From Lysinibacillus sp. B2A1 (lineage in GTDB: Bacteria > Bacillota > Bacilli > Bacillales_A > Planococcaceae), in contig CP027224.1 in assembly GCA_002973635.1 (NCBI GenBank), forward strand, positions 4,598,501 through 4,662,500: a stretch of 64,000 nucleotides of DNA. Reading direction: 5' to 3'. The notes under the pieces are model-generated. The model was not told the DNA's origin and ran no database searches. It saw only the letters and a list, made by a program, of their open reading frames with translations. The translations under genes were made by a program, and so were the position numbers. Positions 54,179 to 63,049 of this stretch are shown here, piece after piece; the first letter of the stretch is position 1; the number at the start of each line of letters is the position of its first letter.

Positions 54179-55912
54179 ATGAATAACCAAATGATTACTC
54201 AAGCAGATTATAACATGCAAATGGAAATGACTCTAGAAGGAATTTCAGAGGCGGGCATCTCTCAGAAACATCCTAAACCTCTTGTGTTCCAGCCTTATAC
54301 AAATCGTCAAAGTATGATGATTATTGATATCGAATCCTATATTCCTGAGCATCATGTAGCGCGTTTGGTCGATGAAATGGTGGAATCTATTCCAGATGAA
54401 TTGTTATTTTCCCATTACGTAGGTGGTGGTCGTGCCCCTTATCATCCTAAAATGTTACTGAAAGTCATTTTATATGCCTACACGCAAAAAACTTATTCTA
54501 GCCGAAGTATGAAACGAATGGTCGAAGAAAGTCTACCCGCTATGTGGTTAGCAGGCATGCAAGAACCTGACCATCGTACCATCAATGATTTCCGTGGTGT
54601 TCGTATGCCAGCCATCATAGAGGAGGTGTTTGAACAATTCCTCCTTCAACTGATGGAGCAAGAATTCATTGACCTTGAGCACATGTTTGTGGATGGTACG
54701 AAAATTGAAGCGAACGCCAATAAATATTCGTTTGTATGGGGCAAAGCGATTGCCAATCACGACCAAAAGCTACGTGATAAGATCCAATCGCTGATAAAAG
54801 ATGTGCGTGCTGTGACAACCCAAGAGTTACGTGAGGACAAACTAGAAGAACAACTAGCAAAGACAGTCGAACAACTAACGGAGGAAGTGCAAGCGTTAGA
54901 AGGTCAATATGAACAGACAACGGACAAAGAGGAAAGAAAACGACTTCGAATGGAGAAATCTAAACGCAAAAAACACATCCAAACGATTGAAACGGATTAT
55001 CTGCCAAGACTAGCACGTTATGAAGCGCAAAGAGAAATTCTTGGTGAACGTGGTAGTTATTCGAAAACAGACCCGGATGCCACGTTTATGCGAATGAAAG
55101 ATGATCATATGAAAAACGGTCAATTAAAAGCTGGGTACAATGTACAAGTGGCCACACAATATCAGTTCATTATCGGATACGAGTTATTTCAACGACCAGG
55201 AGACACACGTTGTTTCCAACCATTTATGAAACAACTACTCGAAGCGTTACCCAAAGCGCCAATACAGGTGATAGCAGACGCGGGCTATGCGAGTGAAGAA
55301 AATTACTTATTTGCGATTGGCGAAGAAAAGGAACCACTATTTGAATTACTGGCTCCGTATAACACGTATGTAAAGGAACAAACAAAAAAATATAAACAGG
55401 ATATTTCGAAGGTGCAAAACTGGCCCTATCGCGAGGAAGAGGATGTCTTTATTTGTCCGAACAATCGGAAGGTGATATTTAAACGCTATAGTCAACGAAA
55501 AAATACCGGAGGATACGAACAAGACTACAAAATTTATGAATGTGAGGATTGTACAGATTGTCCGTTGAAAGCGCTTTGTACAAAAGCAAAAGGCAATCGT
55601 CAAGTCCACTTGAATCCGGTCTATGAAGAAATGAAAGCAAAGGCACGAGCAGCCCTTGATGACGAACAAAAAGCAGCCCTTTATGCGAAGCGCAAAGTGG
55701 ATGTCGAAACTGTGTTCGGTGACATCAAGGGCAATCGGTCGTTTACGCGATTTTTATTGCGTGGGCTAACTAAGGTCCGAACAGAATTTGGACTCGTAGC
55801 AATCGCCCATAACCTACTTAAGGTAGCTGGCATCCGCCTCGCTAATTTAAGCCAAAAGGAAAAAGGTCGATTTGGAAAACTACTCGTTTTCCAAATCGAC
55901 CTTTTTATTTAG
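54179..55912 (+). CDS. IS1182-family transposase
   Basis: The 577-aa DDE transposase has the DUF772 region (EHHVARLVDEMVE and GGGRAPYHPKMLLKVILYAYT, about residues 40-100), the first catalytic Asp in EHMFVDGTKIEANANKY near 165, a long coiled-coil insertion (about 200-275), the second Asp in QVIADAGYASEENY near 370, Cys pairs (CEDCTDCPLKALCTKAKG) and the catalytic Glu in VETVFGDIKGNRSFTRFLLRG near 520. A start at 54179 follows AGAAAGGA; the frame is open to 54137. It appears functional. Confidence 0.95.
   Translation: MNNQMITQADYNMQMEMTLEGISEAGISQKHPKPLVFQPYTNRQSMMIIDIESYIPEHHVARLVDEMVESIPDELLFSHYVGGGRAPYHPKMLLKVILYAYTQKTYSSRSMKRMVEESLPAMWLAGMQEPDHRTINDFRGVRMPAIIEEVFEQFLLQLMEQEFIDLEHMFVDGTKIEANANKYSFVWGKAIANHDQKLRDKIQSLIKDVRAVTTQELREDKLEEQLAKTVEQLTEEVQALEGQYEQTTDKEERKRLRMEKSKRKKHIQTIETDYLPRLARYEAQREILGERGSYSKTDPDATFMRMKDDHMKNGQLKAGYNVQVATQYQFIIGYELFQRPGDTRCFQPFMKQLLEALPKAPIQVIADAGYASEENYLFAIGEEKEPLFELLAPYNTYVKEQTKKYKQDISKVQNWPYREEEDVFICPNNRKVIFKRYSQRKNTGGYEQDYKIYECEDCTDCPLKALCTKAKGNRQVHLNPVYEEMKAKARAALDDEQKAALYAKRKVDVETVFGDIKGNRSFTRFLLRGLTKVRTEFGLVAIAHNLLKVAGIRLANLSQKEKGRFGKLLVFQIDLFI
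55861..55910 (+). terminator. Terminator of the IS1182 transposase
   Basis: AAAAGGTCGATTTGGAAAAC pairs with GTTTTCCAAATCGACCTTTTT around a short loop and T-run. The stop codon of the transposase lies in the T-run. Confidence 0.9.
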
Positions 55913-55938
55913 GGACTTTTAGGACAGCCCCTTTGTTG

Positions 55939-56682
55939 TTATTTGATTGCTATATAAATATCAACCTGTGCTTCTTGTGGGTTGGCACATCGTTCATCGT
56001 ATATCTCAAAATCACCTGTGTATGCTCTTTCTACTTCTGAACCTGCAAACCAAGCCCAGATATCTTGCCAAACCTTAATCACAATGTCTGGCATTGACCC
56101 TTTATCTGAAGTAAAAACCAAATATTTAGCAGCTGGCACTGTTTTTACGACCATCCCTTGTGTCACTTCATCTGTCGCTGCTACTTCCATTCCAAGGGTA
56201 ATAGAATATTTTCCATTAACATCTGTTTCATAGTCAGAATATAAACCGATTACTACTTCATTGACTGGATTTTTTATTTGTCCAATCACTTCTTGCTGAT
56301 AAAAGTCTGACCATAATTGAGGAATTTTAGCTTGAGACGTTATTTCATTGACATTACTCGTTTGAGCTGAAATTCCTACGATTTGAAATGATTCTCGTTC
56401 TATCATTTTTGGCTGTTTTATTTCTTCTCTTCTCCATCTTTTTAAACTTGGTAAGAAAGAAGATAACATTTGACGAGCCTCTTCTTCTGCCATCCCATCT
56501 TCCTTTAAATGTGGCACACAAATCTCAACCATTTCCTCAACTGTCAAATTCGGCTGTTTAAACCCTCCTAATTCATAACAATACATGCAATATTCTTGAC
56601 TTTTCTGACCTTCTTTACCTGTTCCCAATAATGTTTCATCTGCTAATGGCATACCGCAGCTTTGACAATAACTTTGCATCAT
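55939..56682 (-). CDS. Zinc-ribbon plus GyrI-like (bacterial effector-binding) protein
   Basis: The 247-aa protein has an N-terminal putative zinc ribbon (CQSCGMPL near residue 5 and YCMYCYELGG near 32), a linker, and a C-terminal GyrI-like small-molecule-binding domain (about residues 95-245, EVVIGLYSDYETDVNGKYSI and MVVKTVPAAKYLVF). It may sense a ligand. Its stop codon abuts the IS1182 insertion. ATG 56682 (or 56679) follows AGGGTGG; the frame extends to 56745 without a ribosome site. Confidence 0.85.
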   Translation of the reverse strand: MMQSYCQSCGMPLADETLLGTGKEGQKSQEYCMYCYELGGFKQPNLTVEEMVEICVPHLKEDGMAEEEARQMLSSFLPSLKRWRREEIKQPKMIERESFQIVGISAQTSNVNEITSQAKIPQLWSDFYQQEVIGQIKNPVNEVVIGLYSDYETDVNGKYSITLGMEVAATDEVTQGMVVKTVPAAKYLVFTSDKGSMPDIVIKVWQDIWAWFAGSEVERAYTGDFEIYDERCANPQEAQVDIYIAIK

Positions 56683-56760
56683 TAATCCACCCTTCATACT
56701 ATTTATTATGACTATAGCAAAGGAAACCTGACAGCTGTATGTCATCTTTCAAAACAAAAA

Positions 56761-57681
56761 TTAAATATCTTTATAAAGCTCCACAATTTCCTGTGCTCGC
56801 TTATGCACAATAGCTCTTAAATGGAATGGCTCTAATACTTTTATACGGTGACCAAAACTTAGAAGAAAACCGTATAACCATTCATCCTCTGGCAATGAAA
56901 TGTTAACTGTTAAATTTTCATGATCTGTATGCTCAGCACCAAATGTTTCTTCTACTAATGTTGTTATCGTAGAATCGAATGACAGCTTTAGCTTTATTAC
57001 ATTTTGAGGACGGTGCCACTCTTTGTTCCATGGGAGTTCAGACAAATGAACTTCTTTGCGCTGGAAGGTTATCATTTCTTCTTTTATATTTTTCATTCTA
57101 GCTATTTTAAATAAGCGAAAGTCTTCTCTTAATGTGCAGTATCCGTAGACATACCACACCTTTCCTTTTTGGACTAATGTATGTGGCTCTAAAAATCGAT
57201 TGGTTACTTGACCATGTGTCGTAGAATAGGTGAAGCTTACACAGTGTGCTTGTTCAATGGCTTTTTTTAATAGTGTAATCTGCTCCTTAAAAACAATAGA
57301 TGGTCCCCAAGGGCTAAGATCAATAAATAGTTGGTTGATGGATTGCTTTATTTCTTCATCAGCAACACTTGTTAACTTTTCGAGCACTGCTTCTGCATAG
57401 GAATCGTCATAGGTTGTAAGTGCACTTTTTATGGCAATGGAAAGCGAGGTAAGCTCCTCCTTTGTCAGAACCTGTTTATCGACACGATACCCCTCTATCA
57501 AACTAATTCCACCGTTAACCCCCTGCTGACTCAAAACAGGAATTCCAGCACAGCTAAGTGTTTCGATATCACGGTAAATTGTACGAACTGACACATTAAA
57601 TAACTCAGCAAGCTCCTGTGCTGTCACTTTTTTTCGATTTATTAAAATCATTGTCATCATTAAAAGGCGTTCTAATTTCAT
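56761..57681 (-). CDS. YafY-type HTH regulator with WYL domain
   Basis: The 306-aa protein has an N-terminal helix-turn-helix (VTAQELAELFNVSVRTIYRDIETLSCAGIPV, about residues 20-50), a middle region, and a WYL domain (about 130-215, with VSFTYSTTHGQ and KGKVWYVYGYCTLREDFRLFK). WYL proteins respond to nucleic acid or small ligands and regulate transcription. AAAGGATGGG before ATG 57681 decides the start. It lies immediately upstream (79 bases) of the zinc-ribbon/GyrI-like gene in the same direction, so it may control it. Confidence 0.9.
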   Translation of the reverse strand: MKLERLLMMTMILINRKKVTAQELAELFNVSVRTIYRDIETLSCAGIPVLSQQGVNGGISLIEGYRVDKQVLTKEELTSLSIAIKSALTTYDDSYAEAVLEKLTSVADEEIKQSINQLFIDLSPWGPSIVFKEQITLLKKAIEQAHCVSFTYSTTHGQVTNRFLEPHTLVQKGKVWYVYGYCTLREDFRLFKIARMKNIKEEMITFQRKEVHLSELPWNKEWHRPQNVIKLKLSFDSTITTLVEETFGAEHTDHENLTVNISLPEDEWLYGFLLSFGHRIKVLEPFHLRAIVHKRAQEIVELYKDI

Positions 57682-58308
57682 GTTTAACCCATCCTTTATC
57701 AATCTCGGCTGCTACTATATTTATTGCATGATGTCATTTTAGTCATTAATTAACCATTTTTCATCACAAATTAACCATTTTGTTTTGCATTTTAATTACT
57801 AATATCCTATCTATTTTAAGTATTTTTTAAGTACTTTTTGAGTTTTATTTAAGTCGAATGTACTATAATAACGCCTGATAAATTATTACAATCATTATAC
57901 TATTTTTACAATATAAGAAAAAAACTAGTTTAATACAAGGATTTATGAGGAATTTATTGATTTCGTTATTAAAACTATGTTGTTTCCCGCCTTATTAAGA
58001 ATAGTTTGATAATAAACGCTTATACAATTATTTCAATTCTCTTAACACAACAGACAAAACTTCCATCCTCTTTATAGAGCGCTGAAAACTATAGTATCTA
58101 TTTGTGACAAAGAATTTAGTGCTTTGTTTTTATGAAACCTCAATAGGATTATGAAAAATGAAATACGAGTACTAAATCTCAGTGTCAAATTTTTATATTT
58201 AAGCGAAATTCGCTTTTTTAGTGCTCACTATATATTAGGAAGCCTTTTCAAGCACAATGAACTAGAGTTTAATGGTTTTCAATTTAATTGTAAAAAGGAG
58301 ATTTTGAT
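57682..58308. other. Long A/T-rich intergenic region
   Basis: The 627 bp between divergent genes hold no convincing gene. I see a repeated AAGTATTTTTTAAGTACTTTTT-like stretch near 57820 and a 53-codon open frame starting at 58151 whose stop overlaps the next start codon, but it lacks a good ribosome site. It probably contains promoters for both flanking genes. Confidence 0.6.
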
Positions 58309-59427
58309 GTGATTAGAGCCGTTTTAATAGACAATGAACCACTAGCATTACACTATTTTCAAAATAAACTACAAGCATTTCAGCAAATACAGGTGGTCAA
58401 AACCTTTACAAGGGTAGAAACTTTTCTGCAGGAGCTTCCCGCATTAGAATTTGAGGCAATTTTTTTAGAGGTAAAGCTCAATGAACTAACTGGACTGGAA
58501 GTAGCTGATATTATCAAAACGGATCGTCCACATGTTAGTGTTATTTTTATAACTTCCTATCAAGAGTTTGCGTTACAGGCATATGATATCGGAGGGCTTG
58601 ATTATTTACTTAAGCCAATTAATCACGCTCGTTTAGAAAAGGCTATTGCTCGAATAGAGCATGAATATTCCATTCAGCAACTCATTCAGAAGGCTTCGAA
58701 AACGATGCTAAACGTTCAATGCTTCGATCAATTTGCAGCCTATAGTAACAATAGTTTAATTGCGTTCAAAACGGAGAAAACAAAGGAATTATTTGTTTAT
58801 TTTATTTTACATCCAAATATTCCTATTCACCGTGATTATTTAATAGAAATTTTGTGGCCTGATTTAGACTATGTTAGGGCAAAATCGAATCTTCATACAG
58901 CTTTATCTTATTTAAGAAAAACCTTAAGCAATATAGGTTATGCCAACTGTATAGTATTTTCAAATAAATATTATATCTTTGAAAAGCCAAGCATTCTTTG
59001 CGATTTATATGATTTTCAGAGATACTATGATGATTTTTTAAAGCAAGAATTCCCCCATATTTCATTAATTAATCAATGTCTTTCCATTTATAAAAATGGG
59101 CTGCTTATTTTTGACGATTATGAATGGGCGACAGCCTATAAAGATAAACTGACTAAATCATACATAGATTTATTAGAAAAAGGCTTTCAAGCTTCTGTAT
59201 TAACGGATACGACAAAGGCACTTGATTTCTTAAATAGCCTACTAGATTTTGATCCATATAATGAACAAAAACTGGAACACTATTTACACACTTTAATAAA
59301 CGCTGGGCTATATGAACAGGCATACAGAGTTTTTCAAGACTATGAACAAAAGTTAAAAGAAGATTTGGCCCTTACGCCAAGCTCAACATTACTAGAAATT
59401 ACAAATAAATTTTTTATTCAAAAATAA
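58309..59427 (+). CDS. Atypical receiver-SARP (BTAD) transcriptional regulator
   Basis: The 372-aa protein has a LytTR/AlgR-like receiver (about 1-120) with Asp8 and the switch segment FITSY-YLLKPI, but the usual phospho-acceptor Asp is Glu54 (AIFLEVKL). A winged-helix DNA-binding domain (about 145-225, IPIHRDYLIEILWPD) and a bacterial transcriptional activation (BTAD) TPR-like domain (about 235-365) follow. The start is GTG 58309 after AAAAAGGAG. No histidine kinase lies next to it, so it may be regulated without phosphorylation. Confidence 0.85.
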   Translation: MIRAVLIDNEPLALHYFQNKLQAFQQIQVVKTFTRVETFLQELPALEFEAIFLEVKLNELTGLEVADIIKTDRPHVSVIFITSYQEFALQAYDIGGLDYLLKPINHARLEKAIARIEHEYSIQQLIQKASKTMLNVQCFDQFAAYSNNSLIAFKTEKTKELFVYFILHPNIPIHRDYLIEILWPDLDYVRAKSNLHTALSYLRKTLSNIGYANCIVFSNKYYIFEKPSILCDLYDFQRYYDDFLKQEFPHISLINQCLSIYKNGLLIFDDYEWATAYKDKLTKSYIDLLEKGFQASVLTDTTKALDFLNSLLDFDPYNEQKLEHYLHTLINAGLYEQAYRVFQDYEQKLKEDLALTPSSTLLEITNKFFIQK

Positions 59428-59486
59428 ACAATAAAAAAACGACGGGCTACTACAAATTTGTAGGAACTCGCCGTTTTAACTCACTT

Positions 59487-60134
59487 TCACACACCACTAC
59501 CCTCTGTCAGTCCGTGCTTTACAGCATAAAGAGCCGCTTGAGTACGATCCTGCACCTGTAGCTTTGTGAAAATATTAGATATATGGGTTTTTACAGTTTT
59601 CTCTGTAACAAATAAGGAGGAAGCAATTTCTCGATTACTTTTCCCTTTTGTCAGCTCTGCAAGTACATCCTGTTCACGAGGTGTTAGTGGGTTTAATACA
59701 TGAGGTGCATTTTCAGTTTCTTGCCGATCCATTTCCAGCGTCGATGTGGCCTCTGGATGTAGAGTATTTTCGCCTCTCATTATTCGGCGAATGGACAATA
59801 CCAGTTCATCAGGTTCTATGTCCTTTAATTGATAACCTGCAGCACCTGCCTCCATAGCTGGTACGACATGGTCCCGATCCGAAAAGCTTGTGAGCATCAA
59901 AATTTCAATTTGTGGAAATTTCGCTTTAATGCGCTTAGTTGCCTGAATACCATCCATCTCAGGCATGACTAAATCCATAAGAATAATATCTGGCTGTATG
60001 CTTTCCGCTAAAGTTACTGCCTCCAGTCCATTTTTCGCTTCCCCCACAACTTCAATGTCTTTCTGCGTTTTTAAGAAAAATAATAATCCACGACGTACTA
60101 CATGGTGGTCATCTGCAATTAATACACGTATCAT
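59487..60134 (-). CDS. yhcZ: LuxR-type response regulator (YhcZ-like)
   Basis: The 215-aa protein has a receiver domain with phospho-acceptor Asp54 (ILMDLVMPEMDG), Asp8-Asp9 and a Lys in GYQLKDI, then a LuxR/GerE helix-turn-helix (about 150-210, LTPREQDVLAELTKGKSNRE). It follows the kinase at 60146 with 11 bases between, so they form a two-component system. Assignment to B. subtilis YhcYZ rests on architecture and is moderate. Confidence 0.85.
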   Translation of the reverse strand: MIRVLIADDHHVVRRGLLFFLKTQKDIEVVGEAKNGLEAVTLAESIQPDIILMDLVMPEMDGIQATKRIKAKFPQIEILMLTSFSDRDHVVPAMEAGAAGYQLKDIEPDELVLSIRRIMRGENTLHPEATSTLEMDRQETENAPHVLNPLTPREQDVLAELTKGKSNREIASSLFVTEKTVKTHISNIFTKLQVQDRTQAALYAVKHGLTEGSGV

Positions 60135-60145
60135 TCTCTTCCCTC

Positions 60146-61261
60146 CTAATACGGCAAGCGGATTAACAGTTCTGTTCCTTTGCCAATTTCACTAACCCAG
60201 TCAGCTGTACCACCAACTGATTTTGCACGATCCTTTATTGACTGCAAGCCCATTGAAAGTAACCTCGTGTTATTATCGATGACAAAGCCTCGTCCCTCAT
60301 CACGAATCACAAGCAAAATGTCTGTAGACGTAACCGTTATATATAATGCAGCCTCCAGCACACCTGCATGACGACGTACATTATTAAGTGCTTCTTGTGC
60401 TACTCGAAATAATGTTTCTTCAATGCGTGAAGGAAATTGCAATACACCTGAAACTGTCACATGCAACTTTAAGCCGAGCATTTCAGCATATACTTTAATC
60501 GCTTCAAGTAAACCATTCTCCAAGCCTTTTGGACGAAGCTGCCAAATTAATGCACGCATTTCAGTTAAGGCATCCTGTGTTAAATGTTGAATTTCCTTAA
60601 ATGTTTCTTTAATAGCACGATCATTCGTCATTTCAATACCAGCTCTCGCCGTTAGAGTAACTGAAAAAAGCAGCTGATTAACCGAATCATGTAAATCTCT
60701 AGCTAGACGGTTGCGCTCCTTTACAAGTGCCATTTCTTGCTCCTGCTTTGTCAGTAAAATTCGCTTAATGGCTGAACCCATTTGAAAAGCGACAGATTCA
60801 AGTAAAGCTAGCTCCTCCTGTGAAAAACGCACAGTATCCTTTGAGGCAACATTTAAGACCCCAAAACGTTCTTGTCCTGATTGAAGAGGCACTGTAGCAT
60901 GATGTGTAATGCCCTCGTGATCACCAACATTTGCTGCAATCGCACTCTCAATGCGCTGGCATTCAATGATATTGGAGGCTTTTTTTAATTCCTCATTACG
61001 ATAGCGAGAAACACACCAGCAGCCTCCCTTTTTTAAATAATGGCAGTTTTTAAATTCCAATGCTTCTGGCAAATTTTCATGAACAACAAGCTCCGATCGC
61101 CCTTTTTCATCGATAAAAAAAATCCAGCCTGTTTCAAAGTTTGTCCCATTTAAAAATCTCACAAGTGCACCCTTTAACATTGTCACTATTTCAGTTTCTT
61201 CATTTAACAGTTCTGCAATCTCTTTTAAAATACTGATATTCGAATGCTCATTCTCCCTCAC
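60146..61261 (-). CDS. yhcY: GAF-domain sensor histidine kinase (YhcY-like), cysteine-rich
   Basis: The 371-aa cytoplasmic kinase has an N-terminal GAF domain (about 20-165), a HisKA_3 dimerisation domain with RNRLARDLHDSVNQLLF (His191) and an HATPase domain with VRRHAG and DEGRGFVI. The GAF part carries Cys73, Cys81, Cys83 and Cys101 (NCHYLKKGGCWC and ECQRIES), a possible Fe-S or metal site as in oxygen-sensing relatives such as staphylococcal AirS. No membrane segments are seen. It pairs with the regulator at 59487. Confidence 0.87.
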   Translation of the reverse strand: MRENEHSNISILKEIAELLNEETEIVTMLKGALVRFLNGTNFETGWIFFIDEKGRSELVVHENLPEALEFKNCHYLKKGGCWCVSRYRNEELKKASNIIECQRIESAIAANVGDHEGITHHATVPLQSGQERFGVLNVASKDTVRFSQEELALLESVAFQMGSAIKRILLTKQEQEMALVKERNRLARDLHDSVNQLLFSVTLTARAGIEMTNDRAIKETFKEIQHLTQDALTEMRALIWQLRPKGLENGLLEAIKVYAEMLGLKLHVTVSGVLQFPSRIEETLFRVAQEALNNVRRHAGVLEAALYITVTSTDILLVIRDEGRGFVIDNNTRLLSMGLQSIKDRAKSVGGTADWVSEIGKGTELLIRLPY

Positions 61262-61392
61262 AAAAACACCTCTTCTTCGGCATTACTAATGTTAATGATA
61301 ACATTTCAAAGTCTTGAACGTCTGCCTAAGTCGTTCATACTTTAGACTGAAATTCTTTTTAAAAAGGAGATACCTTATTTTGTGTAAGTTAA

Positions 61393-61421
61393 TTTACATA
61401 TAAAACTAGAACAACTATAAT
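61393..61421 (+). promoter_or_regulatory. Candidate sigma-A promoter for bdbC
   Basis: TTTACA (61393-61398) is followed after exactly 17 bases by a perfect TATAAT (61416-61421), about 38 bases before the start codon. Confidence 0.75.
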
Positions 61422-61458
61422 CGTACAAGGATATGGTTTAATAAAGGAGAGAATAGAT

Positions 61459-61884
61459 ATGTCTAAAAAAGTAGAAAATGGCTTATTATTTATTTGGATT
61501 GTCTCTGTCGTTGCAACACTAGGTTCCTTATACTTTTCAGAAATTCGTCACTATGAACCTTGTAAAATGTGTTGGATTCAACGTATTTTCATGTATCCAA
61601 TTGTCATCATGACAACAATTGCCTTTATACAAAAAAATGCACGTATTGCGGTTACAACAGCTGTTTTTGCCATTATGGGTGGCAGTGTATCACTTTATCA
61701 TTATGGAATTCAAAAGCTTAGTTTTTTAGCGGATACTGCACCTTCTTGTGGTCTTGTTTCCTGTACTGGTCAATATATTAATTGGTTAGGCTTTATCACA
61801 ATCCCATTTTTAGCGCTAACTGCATTTATTTTAATTGCAGGGGCAAGCTTTTATGTAATGAAGGCTGTAAAAGCTGCAAAATAA
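61459..61884 (+). CDS. bdbC: DsbB-like thiol-disulfide oxidoreductase BdbC
   Basis: The 141-aa membrane protein has four hydrophobic segments, and its external loops carry CKMCWIQRIF (CxxC near residue 36) and CGLVSC (near residue 97), the two Cys pairs of the DsbB/BdbC family. It reoxidises a thioredoxin-like partner to form disulfides in exported proteins. No bdbD partner is in the window. AAAGGAGAG precedes the ATG. Confidence 0.93.
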   Translation: MSKKVENGLLFIWIVSVVATLGSLYFSEIRHYEPCKMCWIQRIFMYPIVIMTTIAFIQKNARIAVTTAVFAIMGGSVSLYHYGIQKLSFLADTAPSCGLVSCTGQYINWLGFITIPFLALTAFILIAGASFYVMKAVKAAK

Positions 61885-61939
61885 TTAAGAGACCGTGTTC
61901 TACAATTAGGAATACGGTCTTTTCTACGGAGGAAGATCT

Positions 61940-62779
61940 ATGTTTCATTATGAAATTAATGAAGATAATTTAACCATTGAAGAACTGCTGCGTAATCATT
62001 GGCGACTTGGTAAAAAATTAGTTCATGAATTACGAATGTCAAAAGCAATTACAACGGTGGACGATGAGCCCGTTCAATGGAGAGCCCCGCTTCAGGCAGG
62101 TGCAATTCTAAAATTTACGTTTCCGATACCTACATCCAATTATCAACCCACACCAGTATGTGCAATTGATATTATTTATGAGGATGACCATTGCTTAATC
62201 GTTTCCAAACCAAAAGGTATGTCAACACATCCAAATGATGCTCGTGATACTCATACTTGTATGAACCATGTCATGGCACATATTAAAAAGCAGAGTGGTG
62301 TTTATGCAGAGCATGTCCATCGACTGGATAGAGGCACGCAAGGACTATTGCTGGTGGCAAAGCATCCGCTCGCTAAGTCCATCCTTGATCGTATGATTGA
62401 AGAAAAATCTATTATTCGCACTTACGCTGCAGAGGTACAAGGAAATTTACAAGCGTCTTCAGGTACAATCACCGAACCTATTGGGAAAGATCGACATCAC
62501 GCAACAAGACGTGTAGTTTCCAAAACCGGTCAACATGCTGTAACACACTATGAGGTAGTTGCTCGCTATAAGAGTTCTTGTATTGTCCATCTCATTTTGG
62601 AAACAGGCAGAACACATCAAATCCGAGTACATTTAGCTCATATCGGGCATCCCATTATTGGAGATACAATGTACGGAGCTAGGGAAACGGCAAGTGGAGA
62701 CTATGAGCTCCATGCTATACAGTTAGAATTTGAACATCCATTTTTAAATAAACAAATTGTTGTAAAGGACAAACAGTAA
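61940..62779 (+). CDS. RluA-family pseudouridine synthase
   Basis: The 279-aa protein has a short N-terminal region followed by a pseudouridine synthase domain with HRLDRGTQGLLLVAK (catalytic Asp near residue 127) and GRTHQIRVHLAHIGHPIIGD near 215. It isomerises uridine in rRNA or tRNA; the exact target is not deducible. GGAGGAAGATCT precedes the ATG. It follows bdbC by 55 bases, so co-transcription is possible. Confidence 0.93.
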   Translation: MFHYEINEDNLTIEELLRNHWRLGKKLVHELRMSKAITTVDDEPVQWRAPLQAGAILKFTFPIPTSNYQPTPVCAIDIIYEDDHCLIVSKPKGMSTHPNDARDTHTCMNHVMAHIKKQSGVYAEHVHRLDRGTQGLLLVAKHPLAKSILDRMIEEKSIIRTYAAEVQGNLQASSGTITEPIGKDRHHATRRVVSKTGQHAVTHYEVVARYKSSCIVHLILETGRTHQIRVHLAHIGHPIIGDTMYGARETASGDYELHAIQLEFEHPFLNKQIVVKDKQ

Positions 62780-62797
62780 ATCCTTGCTCAAAATCAT

Positions 62798-62841
62798 AAA
62801 AAGCGCGAGAAATCAGAAAAGTTGATTTCTCGCGCTTTTTT
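62798..62841 (+). terminator. Terminator after the pseudouridine synthase
   Basis: AAAAGCGCGAGAAATCA pairs with TGATTTCTCGCGCTTTT and is followed by T residues. Confidence 0.93.
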
Positions 62842-62956
62842 GAGGTGAAAAATTTTTCACTTAGCCTTATACACAATTTACTTATACTTCAATAAAAGTA
62901 TAAATATATTATTTAATATTTCTTAATCTATTTTTTACAACAAAATTAATATACAT

Positions 62957-62972
62957 TTACCATTAATGGTAA
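62957..62972. promoter_or_regulatory. Perfect 16-bp palindrome upstream of the nucleotidase gene
   Basis: TTACCATTAATGGTAA reads the same on both strands. It lies 78 bases before the start codon and is a good candidate for an operator of a dimeric repressor. A second inverted repeat, TGTCAG/CTGACA, lies at 63011-63026. Confidence 0.5.
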
Positions 62973-63049
62973 TGACGAAGAATTTCTTTCATGATAGAAT
63001 AAGAGTAAATTGTCAGTCATCTGACATATTATGAGGGAGGAATTCATTG

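Larger units (their letters stand above)
54049..55931 (+). mobile_element. IS1182-family insertion sequence
   Basis: The 1,883-bp element has 18-bp inverted ends: GGGGCTGTCCGAAAAGTC at left and the complement of GACTTTTAGGACAGCCCC at right (17 of 18 match). It encodes an intact transposase. Each end contributes a terminator hairpin: 54051-54098 (GGCTGTCC... with TTTTT) and 55861-55910. No direct-repeat target duplication is seen. Confidence 0.92.

Noticed and set aside
54049..55931. IS1182-family transposase as the source of movement for the 675-bp element
   Set aside because: The ends differ (GGGGCTGTCC against CATGTTGTTGAAA) and the flanks show hairpin replacement in one case and duplication in the other, so a shared enzyme is not supported by sequence.
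58151..58312. 53-codon open frame whose stop overlaps the GTG start of the SARP regulator
   Set aside because: The overlap is suggestive of coupling, but there is only a weak AGGA two bases before the ATG and the composition is that of the A/T-rich intergenic DNA.
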